Below are positions 1 to 5,481 of a DNA stretch of 7,767 bases, one piece after another. Position 1 is the stretch's first letter; every line of letters begins with the position of its first letter. A program made the translations under genes and the position numbers. This stretch comes from Nocardioidaceae bacterium. GTDB lineage: Bacteria > Actinomycetota > Actinomycetes > Propionibacteriales > Nocardioidaceae. Where the stretch lies: the NCBI GenBank assembly GCA_013693815.1, contig CP059259.1, positions 1,362,489-1,370,255 of the forward strand, written 5' to 3'. The notes below the pieces were generated by a model, which worked only from the letters and a program-made list of their open reading frames with translations, ran no database searches and was not told the origin of the DNA.

Positions 1-309
1 TGGTTCGGGCTCGTCAACCCACCGTGGGCCGCTTCACTGGCCGACGACCAGTACCTGGGAGCGTCGATGGGGTGGGCTCTGGGCGACTATCCCTTGGGGA
101 TCATGGCCGGGGCGCTGATCTGGCAGTGGGTCCGTGCCGATCACGCCGAGCAGCGCCGCTTCGATCGGAAGGCCGCGCGCGACGGCGATGCTGAGCTGGC
201 CGACTACAACGCCTACCTACGCAGTATCGCGGAGCACCGCTCCCGTGAGCGTGGCCCTGACTCGGCAACAAGCACTCCGGGATACGGGGCGCCATCACGA
301 CGGCTCTGA
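1..309 (+). CDS. ctaG: CtaG-family cytochrome c oxidase assembly protein, C-terminal part
   Basis: The first 102 codons are open from the window edge to a TGA at 307-309, so the 5' end is missing. What remains is a final transmembrane segment (around LGDYPLGIMAGALIWQW, residues 30-46 of the fragment), followed by a charged tail with the pattern DRKAARDGDAELADYNAYL. That ending is typical of actinobacterial caa3_CtaG-family proteins, which help deliver copper to the CuB site of cytochrome c oxidase at the membrane. The same ending occurs in longer proteins that fuse CopD to CtaG, and the fragment cannot tell the two forms apart. The gene converges on the small minus-strand membrane protein gene and overlaps its 3' end by 15 bases. 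An internal ATG at 67 lies in mid-protein and is not a credible start. Confidence 0.8.
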   Translation, partial: WFGLVNPPWAASLADDQYLGASMGWALGDYPLGIMAGALIWQWVRADHAEQRRFDRKAARDGDAELADYNAYLRSIAEHRSRERGPDSATSTPGYGAPSRRL

Positions 310-501
310 GTTCTCGGGCGAGTCCTCATTCTCGAGGGCCTCGACAACGGGTGCCGTGGCGGCCGCATCCTGTTCCTGGGCAGCCCTGGCGATGCCATCA
401 GGAACACGACTGTCGGCTAGCCAGTAGACGATCGCGCTGATTCCGCCGGCCAGCACAGCGGGAATGCCGACGAACACCGCGATGATCTGCCACCAACTCA
501 C
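295..501 (-). CDS. Small single-pass membrane protein (68 aa), function unknown
   Basis: The GTG start at 499-501 is preceded by a strong GGAGGAG ribosome binding site five bases away. The protein has a short N-terminus (MSWWQII), one transmembrane helix at about residues 5-28, then an acidic, Ala/Glu-rich cytoplasmic or external tail. Small proteins beginning MSWWQI with this topology are common beside cytochrome oxidase assembly genes in actinobacteria, but I know of no assigned function. It lies 28 bases after the VanY-like gene on the same strand, so the two probably share a transcript that starts near 1450. Its last codons overlap the end of the convergent ctaG. The reading is well supported by start, RBS and family resemblance; the function is not. 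Confidence 0.75.
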   Translation of the reverse strand: MSWWQIIAVFVGIPAVLAGGISAIVYWLADSRVPDGIARAAQEQDAAATAPVVEALENEDSPENSEPS

Positions 502-506
502 CCTGA

Positions 507-513
507 CTCCTCC
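507..513 (-). promoter_or_regulatory. Ribosome binding site of the 68-aa membrane protein
   Basis: The minus strand reads GGAGGAG five bases before the GTG at 501-499. It fixes this GTG as the start and supports the small ORF as a real gene. Confidence 0.7.
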
Positions 514-529
514 GACGTGCGCACCACAA

Positions 530-1450
530 TCAGCTCCCCGGCGTCGCGCCGGTGAACTCCCAATGCCACGGTTCCGGTCGAGAGCCCGATCGACGTGCCC
601 AGCCAGGGTTGGTCCAACCCACCTTCTCTGCGTTCACGCTCAGCCATTCATACTCGCGGGTGCCGAACGACTGGACCCCGCCGCACAAATCGACAGCGAC
701 GCCCCAGCCGTGATTGCTAGTGCCAGGCCGAGCGGCCAGCCCCGGTTTCGACGCGTACAGGCGCTGCTGCGACGCGAGACTCCGATAGGCGTCAGTAAGG
801 CACGGGGGCTCGCCGAACTCGCGCTCGTACCTCGCCGCCAGTCTCCACCACGCTCGCGCGGCATCACCCCTCAGATGAAATCCACCCTCGGGCAGCTCAC
901 ACAGGTTCGCGTCCGCAATCTGCCCGTTCGCACCGGTCGGCCCCTGCGCCTCAGTCCGACAGGATCGCAACCAGGCTGGCAGTCGCTCTCGCTGAGGTGT
1001 TGGCCTTTCCGAGGCAGCCTGCTCCCGGACAGCCGATTCCTGGGGTGTCTGCTCCTCAGTTGGACGGCGCGCTCCGCTGCGGCTCACCTGGCCGCCCAAT
1101 CGACGATCAACCTCCGTGGGCGCAACCTCATCCGCGACGGACGCCCTCGGGGCTGCCGCAGCGGTTGCCTCATCGGATGCTTGCGAGGTGCCATCTTTGG
1201 CCCACGCGAATGGGAAAGCGACCACTAGCGCGGTCACGACGCTTGCGCCGACCAGCGTCCGTCGAGCACCTGCCGGGGTCTTGACGGCTCGGTGCCGGCC
1301 TGCTGCAACCGGCGGCGGCTTCTCCGCACGCCGCTTGGGGACGTACGGCCCCGGCCGCGAACGCCGAGTCGCTCGGCGAGGCGACCGCGAACTCGCCAAG
1401 ACAGACTCCAATCCAACGTCCCCCGGTCGCGCTCGTCCGGGACCGTCCAC
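530..1450 (-). CDS. VanY-like D-Ala-D-Ala carboxypeptidase (M15 family), membrane-anchored
   Basis: The C-terminal third carries the M15/VanY zinc-peptidase signature. SNHGWGVAVDL holds the zinc ligands His247 and Asp254, and EPWHWEF holds the catalytic Glu293 and zinc ligand His296. The DAYRSLASQQRLY stretch is the usual substrate-side region. Such enzymes trim the terminal D-Ala of peptidoglycan stem peptides outside the membrane. Before the domain lie a basic N-terminus of about 64 residues, one transmembrane anchor (about 66-84) and an Ala/Glu/Arg-rich linker to about residue 160. The product is 306 aa if GTG 1450 is used. That GTG is doubtful: it directly abuts operator 1, is preceded by an in-frame TAG, and has no ribosome binding site. 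A TTG at 1411 (codon 14), about eight bases after GGGGGA, is an alternative start; a leaderless mRNA would also fit. The gene is divergent from the DUF3817 gene and is followed by the 68-aa gene. Confidence 0.85.
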   Translation of the reverse strand: MDGPGRARPGDVGLESVLASSRSPRRATRRSRPGPYVPKRRAEKPPPVAAGRHRAVKTPAGARRTLVGASVVTALVVAFPFAWAKDGTSQASDEATAAAAPRASVADEVAPTEVDRRLGGQVSRSGARRPTEEQTPQESAVREQAASERPTPQRERLPAWLRSCRTEAQGPTGANGQIADANLCELPEGGFHLRGDAARAWWRLAARYEREFGEPPCLTDAYRSLASQQRLYASKPGLAARPGTSNHGWGVAVDLCGGVQSFGTREYEWLSVNAEKVGWTNPGWARRSGSRPEPWHWEFTGATPGS

Positions 1451-1469
1451 CTACTATATGGATTAGTAG
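1451..1469. promoter_or_regulatory. Operator 1: CTACTAT-N5-TTAGTAG dyad between VanY-like and DUF3817 genes
   Basis: The 19-bp sequence CTACTATATGGATTAGTAG has 7-bp arms with one mismatch in the outermost-to-inner comparison (CTACTAT against CTACTAA). It is one of five near-identical dyads in the window. It lies in a 76-bp divergent gap, directly against the annotated GTG of the VanY-like gene and 57 bp before the DUF3817 start, so it could control both directions. TACTAT on the plus strand resembles a -10 hexamer; I see no clear -35. Confidence 0.75.
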
Positions 1470-1510
1470 GAGCGAGTACGAATCCGCCCTCGCCAGGCGG
1501 TAACCACGAC

Positions 1511-1516
1511 AGGAGG
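1511..1516 (+). promoter_or_regulatory. Ribosome binding site of the DUF3817 gene
   Basis: AGGAGG lies ten bases before ATG 1527 and selects it as the start. Confidence 0.65.
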
Positions 1517-1526
1517 CAGCGCCACG

Positions 1527-1886
1527 ATGCCCGGGTCCAGTCCGACGTCAACCGCAGCCCTCGACGGTGTGGACCGTGAGGGACTCAGGCGGCGCCGAGC
1601 CGCAATGGCCTTCCGGGCGACCGCCGCCATCGAGGCTGCGACCTGGGCAGGGCTACTGGTAGGCATGGCGTTCAAGTACGTGCTCGCCGAGAACGACATA
1701 GGCGTGAGGGTATTCGGCCCGATTCATGGGGTCGCTTTCATCGCCTACGTGCTCGCCACTGTGCATGTCTTCCGCGTCCTCGGGTGGAGTAGGCGGCTGC
1801 TCGCGGTCGGTCTCGTCTGTAGTGTCCCGCCGGCTGCGACCTGGATCTTCGAGCGGTCCATCAGTCGCCGCGGGTACCTCGCGTAG
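1527..1886 (+). CDS. DUF3817 family integral membrane protein (119 aa)
   Basis: The protein begins with a hydrophilic stretch of about 30 residues, then has three predicted transmembrane helices at about residues 30-52, 62-84 and 91-108. The pattern A-F-R-x3-x-E-A-x-T-W near residue 28, FKY near 53, FGPIHG near 65 and a closing SVPP...FER motif are characteristic of DUF3817, a family of small actinobacterial membrane proteins with no established biochemical role. The length is normal for the family and the RBS is good. It is the first plus-strand gene after operator 1 and probably a single-gene transcript, because the next gene has its own copy of the operator at 1915. Its shared control with metal and redox genes is the only functional hint here. 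Family assignment is confident; function is unknown. Confidence 0.85.
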   Translation: MPGSSPTSTAALDGVDREGLRRRRAAMAFRATAAIEAATWAGLLVGMAFKYVLAENDIGVRVFGPIHGVAFIAYVLATVHVFRVLGWSRRLLAVGLVCSVPPAATWIFERSISRRGYLA

Positions 1887-1914
1887 GCGACGCCGATCGA
1901 CGAGGGCCGCCTCC

Positions 1915-1933
1915 CTACTATCTGAGATAGTAG
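1915..1933. promoter_or_regulatory. Operator 2: CTACTAT-N5-ATAGTAG dyad upstream of the FliL-like gene
   Basis: CTACTATCTGAGATAGTAG is a perfect palindrome with 9-bp arms around a central G, and the most symmetric of the five copies. It sits 28 bp after the DUF3817 stop and 66 bp before ATG 2000. TACTAT at 1916-1921 could serve as a -10 element, which would place an RNA start near 1928. Confidence 0.8.
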
Positions 1934-1983
1934 AAAGCCTCATGTGTGTAGAGCGCATGACCGATGGGTCAGGCACCACAAGC

Positions 1984-1990
1984 AGGAGGA
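1984..1990 (+). promoter_or_regulatory. Ribosome binding site supporting ATG 2000 for the FliL-like gene
   Basis: AGGAGGA lies nine bases before ATG 2000. The in-frame alternatives for the downstream FliL domain, ATG 1942 and ATG 1957, have no comparable site. This is the main reason to believe that the native N-terminus starts in a different frame from the rest of the gene. Confidence 0.65.
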
Positions 1991-1999
1991 TCTCTCGCC

Positions 2000-2433
2000 A
2001 TGACGAGTGTCACCAACGCGTCCGCATCGCCGTCCGACGCGCCCCGAAAAGCGCGAAGAGGAAGCTGTTGATCGTCGCCCTCGTGGGTGTGCTGCTGGCT
2101 GCGATGGGAATCGGCGGATTCCTCCAGACGAACTCTGGACCCAAGGACCCCGAGCCAGGCGAAGTTCTGGCATTGGAGCCCGTTCAACTCAACCTGGCCG
2201 GCGGTAGCTATCTCAGGGTCGGCATCGCGCTCCAACTCACTGCCGTGGCCGAGGAGCCGGAAGGTAGCAGGGCTCTCGATGCGACGATCGCTAAGTTCTC
2301 GGGACTGCCCCTCTCGGAGGTCAATGACCCCGTACGACGATGCGAACTGAAGAAGGAACTGGAGGAGGAGCTGATCGAGCTCTACGAGGGTGACGTCATG
2401 GGGATGTACCTTGTGGACTTCGTGACTCAGTAG
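2000..2433 (+). CDS. fliL: FliL-like membrane protein, frame-disrupted near the N-terminus
   Basis: FliL is normally a single-pass protein at the flagellar basal body that supports stator function. From about 2046 the frame encodes a Lys-rich patch (KSAKRK), one transmembrane helix (LLIVALVGVLLAAMGIGGFL), then a FliL periplasmic domain: VQLNLAGGSYLRVGIALQL, a DATIAKFSG segment, an LKKELEEEL helix and the ending MGMYLVDFVTQ. The good RBS and ATG 2000 lie in another frame, which reads MTSVTNASASPSDAP and stops at 2069. One extra C in the CCCC run at 2042-2045 joins the halves into a 144-aa protein of normal FliL architecture. Otherwise the only complete reading is from ATG 1942 (163 aa) or ATG 1957, with an atypical Arg/His-rich N-terminus and no RBS. 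No other flagellar gene is visible, so a non-flagellar role under operator 2 is possible. The FliL assignment is from sequence pattern only. Confidence 0.75.
2042..2045 (+). other. Probable one-base deletion in a CCCC run (FliL-like gene)
   Basis: Upstream of this run the RBS-supported frame is the one containing ATG 2000; downstream, the FliL domain is one frame back. Adding a single C changes ...DAPRKA... to ...DAPPKSAKRKLL and restores one continuous ORF. It may be a sequencing homopolymer error or a true mutation. Confidence 0.6.
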
Positions 2434-2445
2434 CTAGCCCGTGGC

Positions 2446-2462
2446 ACGTCCGTAGAGGACGT
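2446..2462. terminator. Possible bidirectional terminator hairpin between convergent genes
   Basis: ACGTCC and GGACGT form a 6-bp stem with a GTAGA loop in the 33-bp gap between the convergent FliL-like and CDF genes. There is no T-tract on either side, so it is a weak candidate supported mainly by its position. Confidence 0.3.
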
Positions 2463-2466
2463 AGAC

Positions 2467-3384
2467 CTACCAGTTCACCTCGTCGCACTGCTTGATGGGA
2501 GAAGTCTCGGTCTGCAATGTGGCGTGCTCGATCTTGTGTCGAGTCGCCAAGATGCCTTGGGCGCTGACGAGCACTTCCTGCGGAGTCGCGTCGTCGGCGA
2601 CGACCAGGTGTGCGGTCGCAACGTTCATTCCCGACGTAAGAGTCCAGATGTGAAGATCATGCACATCGCTCACACCGGGAACGCCTTCAAGGTCGGCCAC
2701 AACCTGATCGAGCGAGACTCCATCGGGGACATGCTGGCCGAGGACGGCCAAGACCTGACGACCGAGGATCACCGCGCGGACAGCGACGAACAATCCGATC
2801 GCCAACGCAACCGCGGTGTCCCACGCGGGTTGGCCGGTCGCGGCGATCAGCAGCCCGGCCGCGATGACCCCGACGCTACCGGCCGCATCCGCCACGACCT
2901 CGTAGTAGGCGCCCTTGACATTCAGGGACTCCTTCGACCCAGCGCGCAGGAGGACCATCGAGATGATGTTGACGAGGAGTCCGAGAGCGCCCACGACCAG
3001 CATCGTCCCGGTCTGAACTTCGACATCGCCGCCAATGCGGCTGATGGCCTCGACCACGACATAGACAGCAACACCCAGCATGATCAGCACCGTCAGCCCG
3101 GACGCGAACACCTCCGCGCGGTACGAGCCGTAGGTCCGTCGGCCCGTCGTGTCCGGTCGTGTAGCGATCCGTGTCGCGACGAGGGCGGCACCCAGCGCGA
3201 CGACATCGGCGGACATATGCCCGGCGTCCGAGATCAGCGCGAGTGACCCCGACAGGATGCCGAAGACCAGCTCGACGAGCATGAAGCTGAAGACCATAAC
3301 GAAGGTGACGGCAAGCCGCCATCGGTAGCGTCCGCCGACGTGCCCCGCGGCCGCGCCGTGGCCATGTCCATGTCCGGCGCCCAT
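2467..3384 (-). CDS. Cation diffusion facilitator (CzcD/ZitB-type) metal exporter
   Basis: This 305-aa protein is a full-length CDF antiporter that would export divalent metal ions (Zn, Cd or Co type) across the cytoplasmic membrane in exchange for protons. The N-terminus is His-rich (HGHGHG at residues 5-10, His15). Six helices follow. The transport site in helix 2 is His56-x3-Asp60 (DAGHMSAD). In helix 5 the matching pair is Glu162-x3-Asp166, where many family members have His-x3-Asp, although an E at this place also occurs in CzcD-type proteins. The C-terminal cytoplasmic domain contains VHDLHIWTLTSG, a CDF dimerisation/metal-binding signature. The ATG overlaps the stop of the CmtR-like gene by one base (TGATG), with AGGAG eight bases upstream at 3393-3397, so translation is probably coupled. 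The metal specificity is inferred from the CmtR-type sensor and is not proven. Confidence 0.93.
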   Translation of the reverse strand: MGAGHGHGHGAAAGHVGGRYRWRLAVTFVMVFSFMLVELVFGILSGSLALISDAGHMSADVVALGAALVATRIATRPDTTGRRTYGSYRAEVFASGLTVLIMLGVAVYVVVEAISRIGGDVEVQTGTMLVVGALGLLVNIISMVLLRAGSKESLNVKGAYYEVVADAAGSVGVIAAGLLIAATGQPAWDTAVALAIGLFVAVRAVILGRQVLAVLGQHVPDGVSLDQVVADLEGVPGVSDVHDLHIWTLTSGMNVATAHLVVADDATPQEVLVSAQGILATRHKIEHATLQTETSPIKQCDEVNW

Positions 3385-3722
3385 CAGTAGTGCTCCTTTT
3401 CGGCAGTCCCGGCGCCGCAGGCGTCGGGGTCAGTTACTAGTACGACCTCATGGAGGTCGCCGAGCGCGTGCGCCAAACGGCGGTCAGCAAGTTCGTAGCG
3501 AACTCGCCGTCCTTCGGGGACGGCCACGACCAGGCCGCAGCCGCGCAAGCACGCAAGGTGATTCGACATCGACTGGCGCGTGACTCCGAGCGCGTCTGCG
3601 AGATCGGCAGGGTAGCCCGCCTGCTCCCGCAAGTTCATGAGAATGCGCGCCCGTGTCGGGTCAGAGAGGGCGTGCCCGAATCTGGCGAGTGCATCGAGCG
3701 CCGGGGCAGTCGCGGTAGCCAT
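3384..3722 (-). CDS. cmtR: CmtR-like ArsR/SmtB metal-sensing repressor
   Basis: Read from ATG 3722, this 112-aa winged-helix protein closely follows the layout of mycobacterial CmtR, a Cd(II)/Pb(II) sensor that leaves DNA when metal binds. The DNA-recognition helix region is VTRQSMSNHLACLRGCGLVV. Cys58 and Cys62 in CLRGC, plus Cys102 in the C-terminal TDPDAC segment, match the three-cysteine ligand set known for CmtR (57, 61, 102). That supports a soft-metal sensor of the CmtR type, not a generic arsenic sensor. The frame is open much further upstream. ATG 3776 would add 18 residues (MTIDTRFAESIERC...) and sits right after a weak AAGG. I prefer 3722 because it gives the CmtR length, although its RBS is poor. 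It forms an operon with the overlapping CDF exporter and is divergent from the flavoprotein gene, with operator 3 in between. Confidence 0.88.
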   Translation of the reverse strand: MATATAPALDALARFGHALSDPTRARILMNLREQAGYPADLADALGVTRQSMSNHLACLRGCGLVVAVPEGRRVRYELADRRLAHALGDLHEVVLVTDPDACGAGTAEKEHY

Positions 3723-3793
3723 AGCCGTGATGGTACATCTTTCGATGGATTCAGCAAATCGTGTATCAATAGTCATTACCTTGGTCCGCCTAT

Positions 3794-3812
3794 CTACTAT
3801 GAACCATCGTAG
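3794..3812. promoter_or_regulatory. Operator 3: CTACTAT-N5-ATCGTAG dyad in the cmtR/flavoprotein divergent gap
   Basis: CTACTATGAACCATCGTAG has 7-bp arms with one mismatch. The symmetry extends outward to ATCTACTAT and ATCGTAGAT (3792-3814). It is 46 bp before the flavoprotein ATG, 17 bp upstream of the alternative cmtR start at 3776 and 71 bp upstream of 3722. It could therefore repress both promoters. The right arm also forms part of a second dyad, CCATC-GTA-GATGG (3804-3816). Confidence 0.7.
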
Positions 3813-3858
3813 ATGGTGAGGTCCGCCCCGAGCAGCCGCCGAATAGAGAGGAGCACCG

Positions 3859-4941
3859 ATGGGTCTCCGTAGCGACGTGGCTGTGGTGGTCGTCGGCGCG
3901 GGCCAAGCTGGCCTTGCGACTGCGTACGAACTGATGCGCGGCGGGCTTCGGCCGCAGGAAGACTTCGTGTTGGTCGACGCGCGCGATCCCGACACTCTGG
4001 CGTGGCGACAACGCTGGGACTCTCTGCGCCTGTTCACGCCAGCGTGGTACTCCCATCTGCCCGGCGTGCCCATGCCGGGCGACCCCAACCGACATCCGCT
4101 GGCGCACGAGGTCGGCGAATACCTCGATGCGTACCGCGAAAGTCTTGGCGTGCAACCCCGCTGGGGCGTGCGAGCGCTCGGGGTCACCGTCGAGCCGCAG
4201 GGGCTAGTGCTGCGGACGACCGGAGAGGATATCCGGGCCTCCGCCATCATTGCCGCGACCGGCCCGTTCAGTCTGCCGAGCTATCCCCTCTTCGCTGAGA
4301 GCGTGGTGGTTGCAGGAGCCACGCTCCACAGCGACCAGTACCGCCGCCCATCCCAGATGCCGGGAGGCCCGGTGCTGGTTGTCGGCTCAGGCAACACCGG
4401 GCTCCAGATCGCCCGCGAGCTTGCGGCCACCCACTGCGTCTCGATAGCGCGCGGGAGTCGTCAACTGCGGCTGCCTCAGCGATTCCTCGGTCTCGACATC
4501 TTCAGGTGGTTGAAGCTGACCGGAGCCCTGACAGTCCCCGCGACCTCGTTGCTGGGTAGGCGTATGTCGAGAACGGAGACAATCATCGGGTCGGGCCTGG
4601 GTTCACTAGCTGCCAGCGGAGTCCATGTCCTTCCGAGGGCAGTCGGCGCAAGCGGAGACGTTGTCTCCTTCGAGGGCGGTGAAGAGCGACACTTCGACTC
4701 GATCATCTGGGCAACCGGGTATCGGACCGGATACGAATGGCTCCCTCGTCAGGCTCTAGCCGATCGTACGGCACTCCGGGACGGCGGAACGGCTGTCGAC
4801 GGGATCTACCTGATCGGAGCACCGTGGATGCGCAACCGCGCCTCAGCGCTAATCGGGGGCGTGGGCGCCGACGCCGAGAGAGTTGTCGCAGCCGTGAGGC
4901 GGCAGCTCGGCGATGCCGGAAAGATCGGGTCTGCCCGGTGA
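3859..4941 (+). CDS. czcO: FAD/NAD(P)-dependent flavoprotein monooxygenase-like (CzcO/ArsO-type)
   Basis: This 360-aa protein has two dinucleotide-binding folds. GAGQAG (13-18) is the FAD-binding Rossmann loop and GSGNTG (176-181) the NADPH-binding one. ATG-type linker motifs occur at AATG (132-135) and WATGY (284-288). GATLHSDQY (about 153-161) is a degenerate form of the flavin monooxygenase/Baeyer-Villiger fingerprint, with Tyr where Trp is typical. Relatives are annotated CzcO because they often lie next to czcD-like CDF genes, and ArsO in arsenic clusters. The substrate is not established for either label. The start is supported by GAGAGGAG ending five bases before ATG 3859. It is divergent from cmtR-CDF, as in czcD-czcO layouts elsewhere, and downstream of operator 3. 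A role in metal or oxidative resistance is inferred from context only. Confidence 0.85.
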   Translation: MGLRSDVAVVVVGAGQAGLATAYELMRGGLRPQEDFVLVDARDPDTLAWRQRWDSLRLFTPAWYSHLPGVPMPGDPNRHPLAHEVGEYLDAYRESLGVQPRWGVRALGVTVEPQGLVLRTTGEDIRASAIIAATGPFSLPSYPLFAESVVVAGATLHSDQYRRPSQMPGGPVLVVGSGNTGLQIARELAATHCVSIARGSRQLRLPQRFLGLDIFRWLKLTGALTVPATSLLGRRMSRTETIIGSGLGSLAASGVHVLPRAVGASGDVVSFEGGEERHFDSIIWATGYRTGYEWLPRQALADRTALRDGGTAVDGIYLIGAPWMRNRASALIGGVGADAERVVAAVRRQLGDAGKIGSAR

Positions 4942-4972
4942 GCGACGCGTGGCGACCGGAGGCGCAGGTCAA

Positions 4973-4991
4973 CTACTATTTGTCATAGTAG
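4973..4991. promoter_or_regulatory. Operator 4: CTACTAT-N5-ATAGTAG dyad upstream of the lipoprotein gene
   Basis: CTACTATTTGTCATAGTAG has perfect 7-bp arms, and one more matched pair (A/T) extends it to 4972-4992. It lies 31 bp after the flavoprotein stop and 29 bp before the TTG start at 5021, within a 79-bp gap. No terminator is visible in that gap. TACTAT at 4974-4979 may double as a -10 element. Confidence 0.8.
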
Positions 4992-5008
4992 TCAGTCTTG
5001 AGCCAGCC

Positions 5009-5014
5009 GGGAGG
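5009..5014 (+). promoter_or_regulatory. Ribosome binding site selecting the TTG start of the lipoprotein gene
   Basis: GGGAGG lies six bases before TTG 5021. Together with the lipoprotein signal sequence that follows, it fixes a non-ATG start that would otherwise be missed. Confidence 0.7.
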
Positions 5015-5020
5015 CACTAG

Positions 5021-5481
5021 TTGAAGAAGACACTGGCGGGTTGCGTTGCTGTGGCGCTTGTCTTTGCGGCGACTGCATGTGGTGGGGGTGAGTCTGGCGA
5101 GAGTTCTTCGGAGGCTCCCCAGCATCGACCGCCAGTCCATCGACGACCCCAACGTCGACGGACAGCCCAACGACCACGGCGAGCCCTGGGCCAACGTCCG
5201 AGGCGCCCACATCTTTCGCTGGGCCAGCGGTCGAGGTAACCATCAGTGGCGACGAGGTGACCCCGAAGGGGGACCGGATCGACGCGAAGGTGGGCGAACC
5301 AGTGACCTTCATCGTCCAGTCGGACCGAGCCGGTGGTCTTCACGTCCACTCGAGCCCGGAGCAGACTCCAGAGTTCGTCAAGGGAATGTCGATCCTGGAG
5401 GTTGTCATCGACCGGCCAGGGCTGGTGGAGGTCGAGGAACATGAGTCTGGGGCGCTGATCGTCCAACTCGAAGTGCGCTGA
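5021..5481 (+). pseudogene. Lipoprotein with cupredoxin-like domain, frame-disrupted (probable one-base indel)
   Basis: TTG 5021 opens a lipoprotein signal peptide: KK, a hydrophobic core, then AATAC with the lipidated Cys at residue 20, followed by GGGESGESSSEAP. That frame then turns into Arg/Pro-rich nonsense and ends at 5239. One frame back, open from 5092 without a start, lies a Ser/Thr/Pro-rich linker and then a beta-rich domain to the TGA at 5479-5481. One C added to the CCCC run at 5117-5120 joins them into a 153-aa extracytoplasmic lipoprotein. The domain (VEVTISGDEV..., VGEPVTFIVQSD, LHVHSSPEQ, PGLVEVEEHESGALIVQLEV) follows the cupredoxin-like pattern seen in actinobacterial lipoproteins, with His at HVH and EHE. 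It has no Cys, so it lacks a complete type 1 copper site and metal binding is unproven. The stop overlaps the start of the next gene (TGATG), suggesting the two products work together. An annotation limited to 5257-5481 would miss the signal and linker. Confidence 0.75.
5117..5120 (+). other. Probable one-base deletion in a CCCC run (cupredoxin lipoprotein)
   Basis: Inserting one C converts ...SSSEAPQHRP... into ...SSSEAPPASTASPSTT, a normal low-complexity lipoprotein linker leading in frame to the cupredoxin-like domain. The direction of the frame change and the type of run are the same as at 2042-2045. Confidence 0.65.

Noticed and set aside
464..1228. Long plus-strand open frame (254 codons) opposite the VanY-like gene
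   Set aside because: It is antisense to a gene with clear zinc-peptidase motifs, is rich in Arg/Pro/Ser as expected for a GC-rich shadow frame, and shows no domain or RBS.
2899..2910. GTAGTAGG half-site inside the CDF gene
   Set aside because: It resembles half of the shared operator, but no partner arm lies at the right distance and it encodes the conserved Tyr-Tyr of helix 5.
2524..3246. Plus-strand open frame (240 codons) opposite the CDF gene
   Set aside because: The Asp/His/Arg-rich composition is typical of the reverse of a hydrophobic GC-rich membrane protein gene, and the CDF reading has unmistakable motifs.
3433..3447. TTACTAGTAC element near the end of cmtR
   Set aside because: It is short and palindromic by chance, lies inside coding sequence, and does not match the CTACTAT-N5-WTMGTAG spacing.
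3723..4250. Upstream extension of the cmtR frame to about 288 codons
   Set aside because: The extension is antisense to the flavoprotein gene and Arg/Ser/Pro-rich; the CmtR-like fold is complete from ATG 3722.
5111..5125. Programmed -1 ribosomal frameshift in the lipoprotein gene
   Set aside because: The CCC-CAG context is not a standard slippery heptamer and the same break type recurs in the FliL-like gene, so an indel or sequencing error is simpler.
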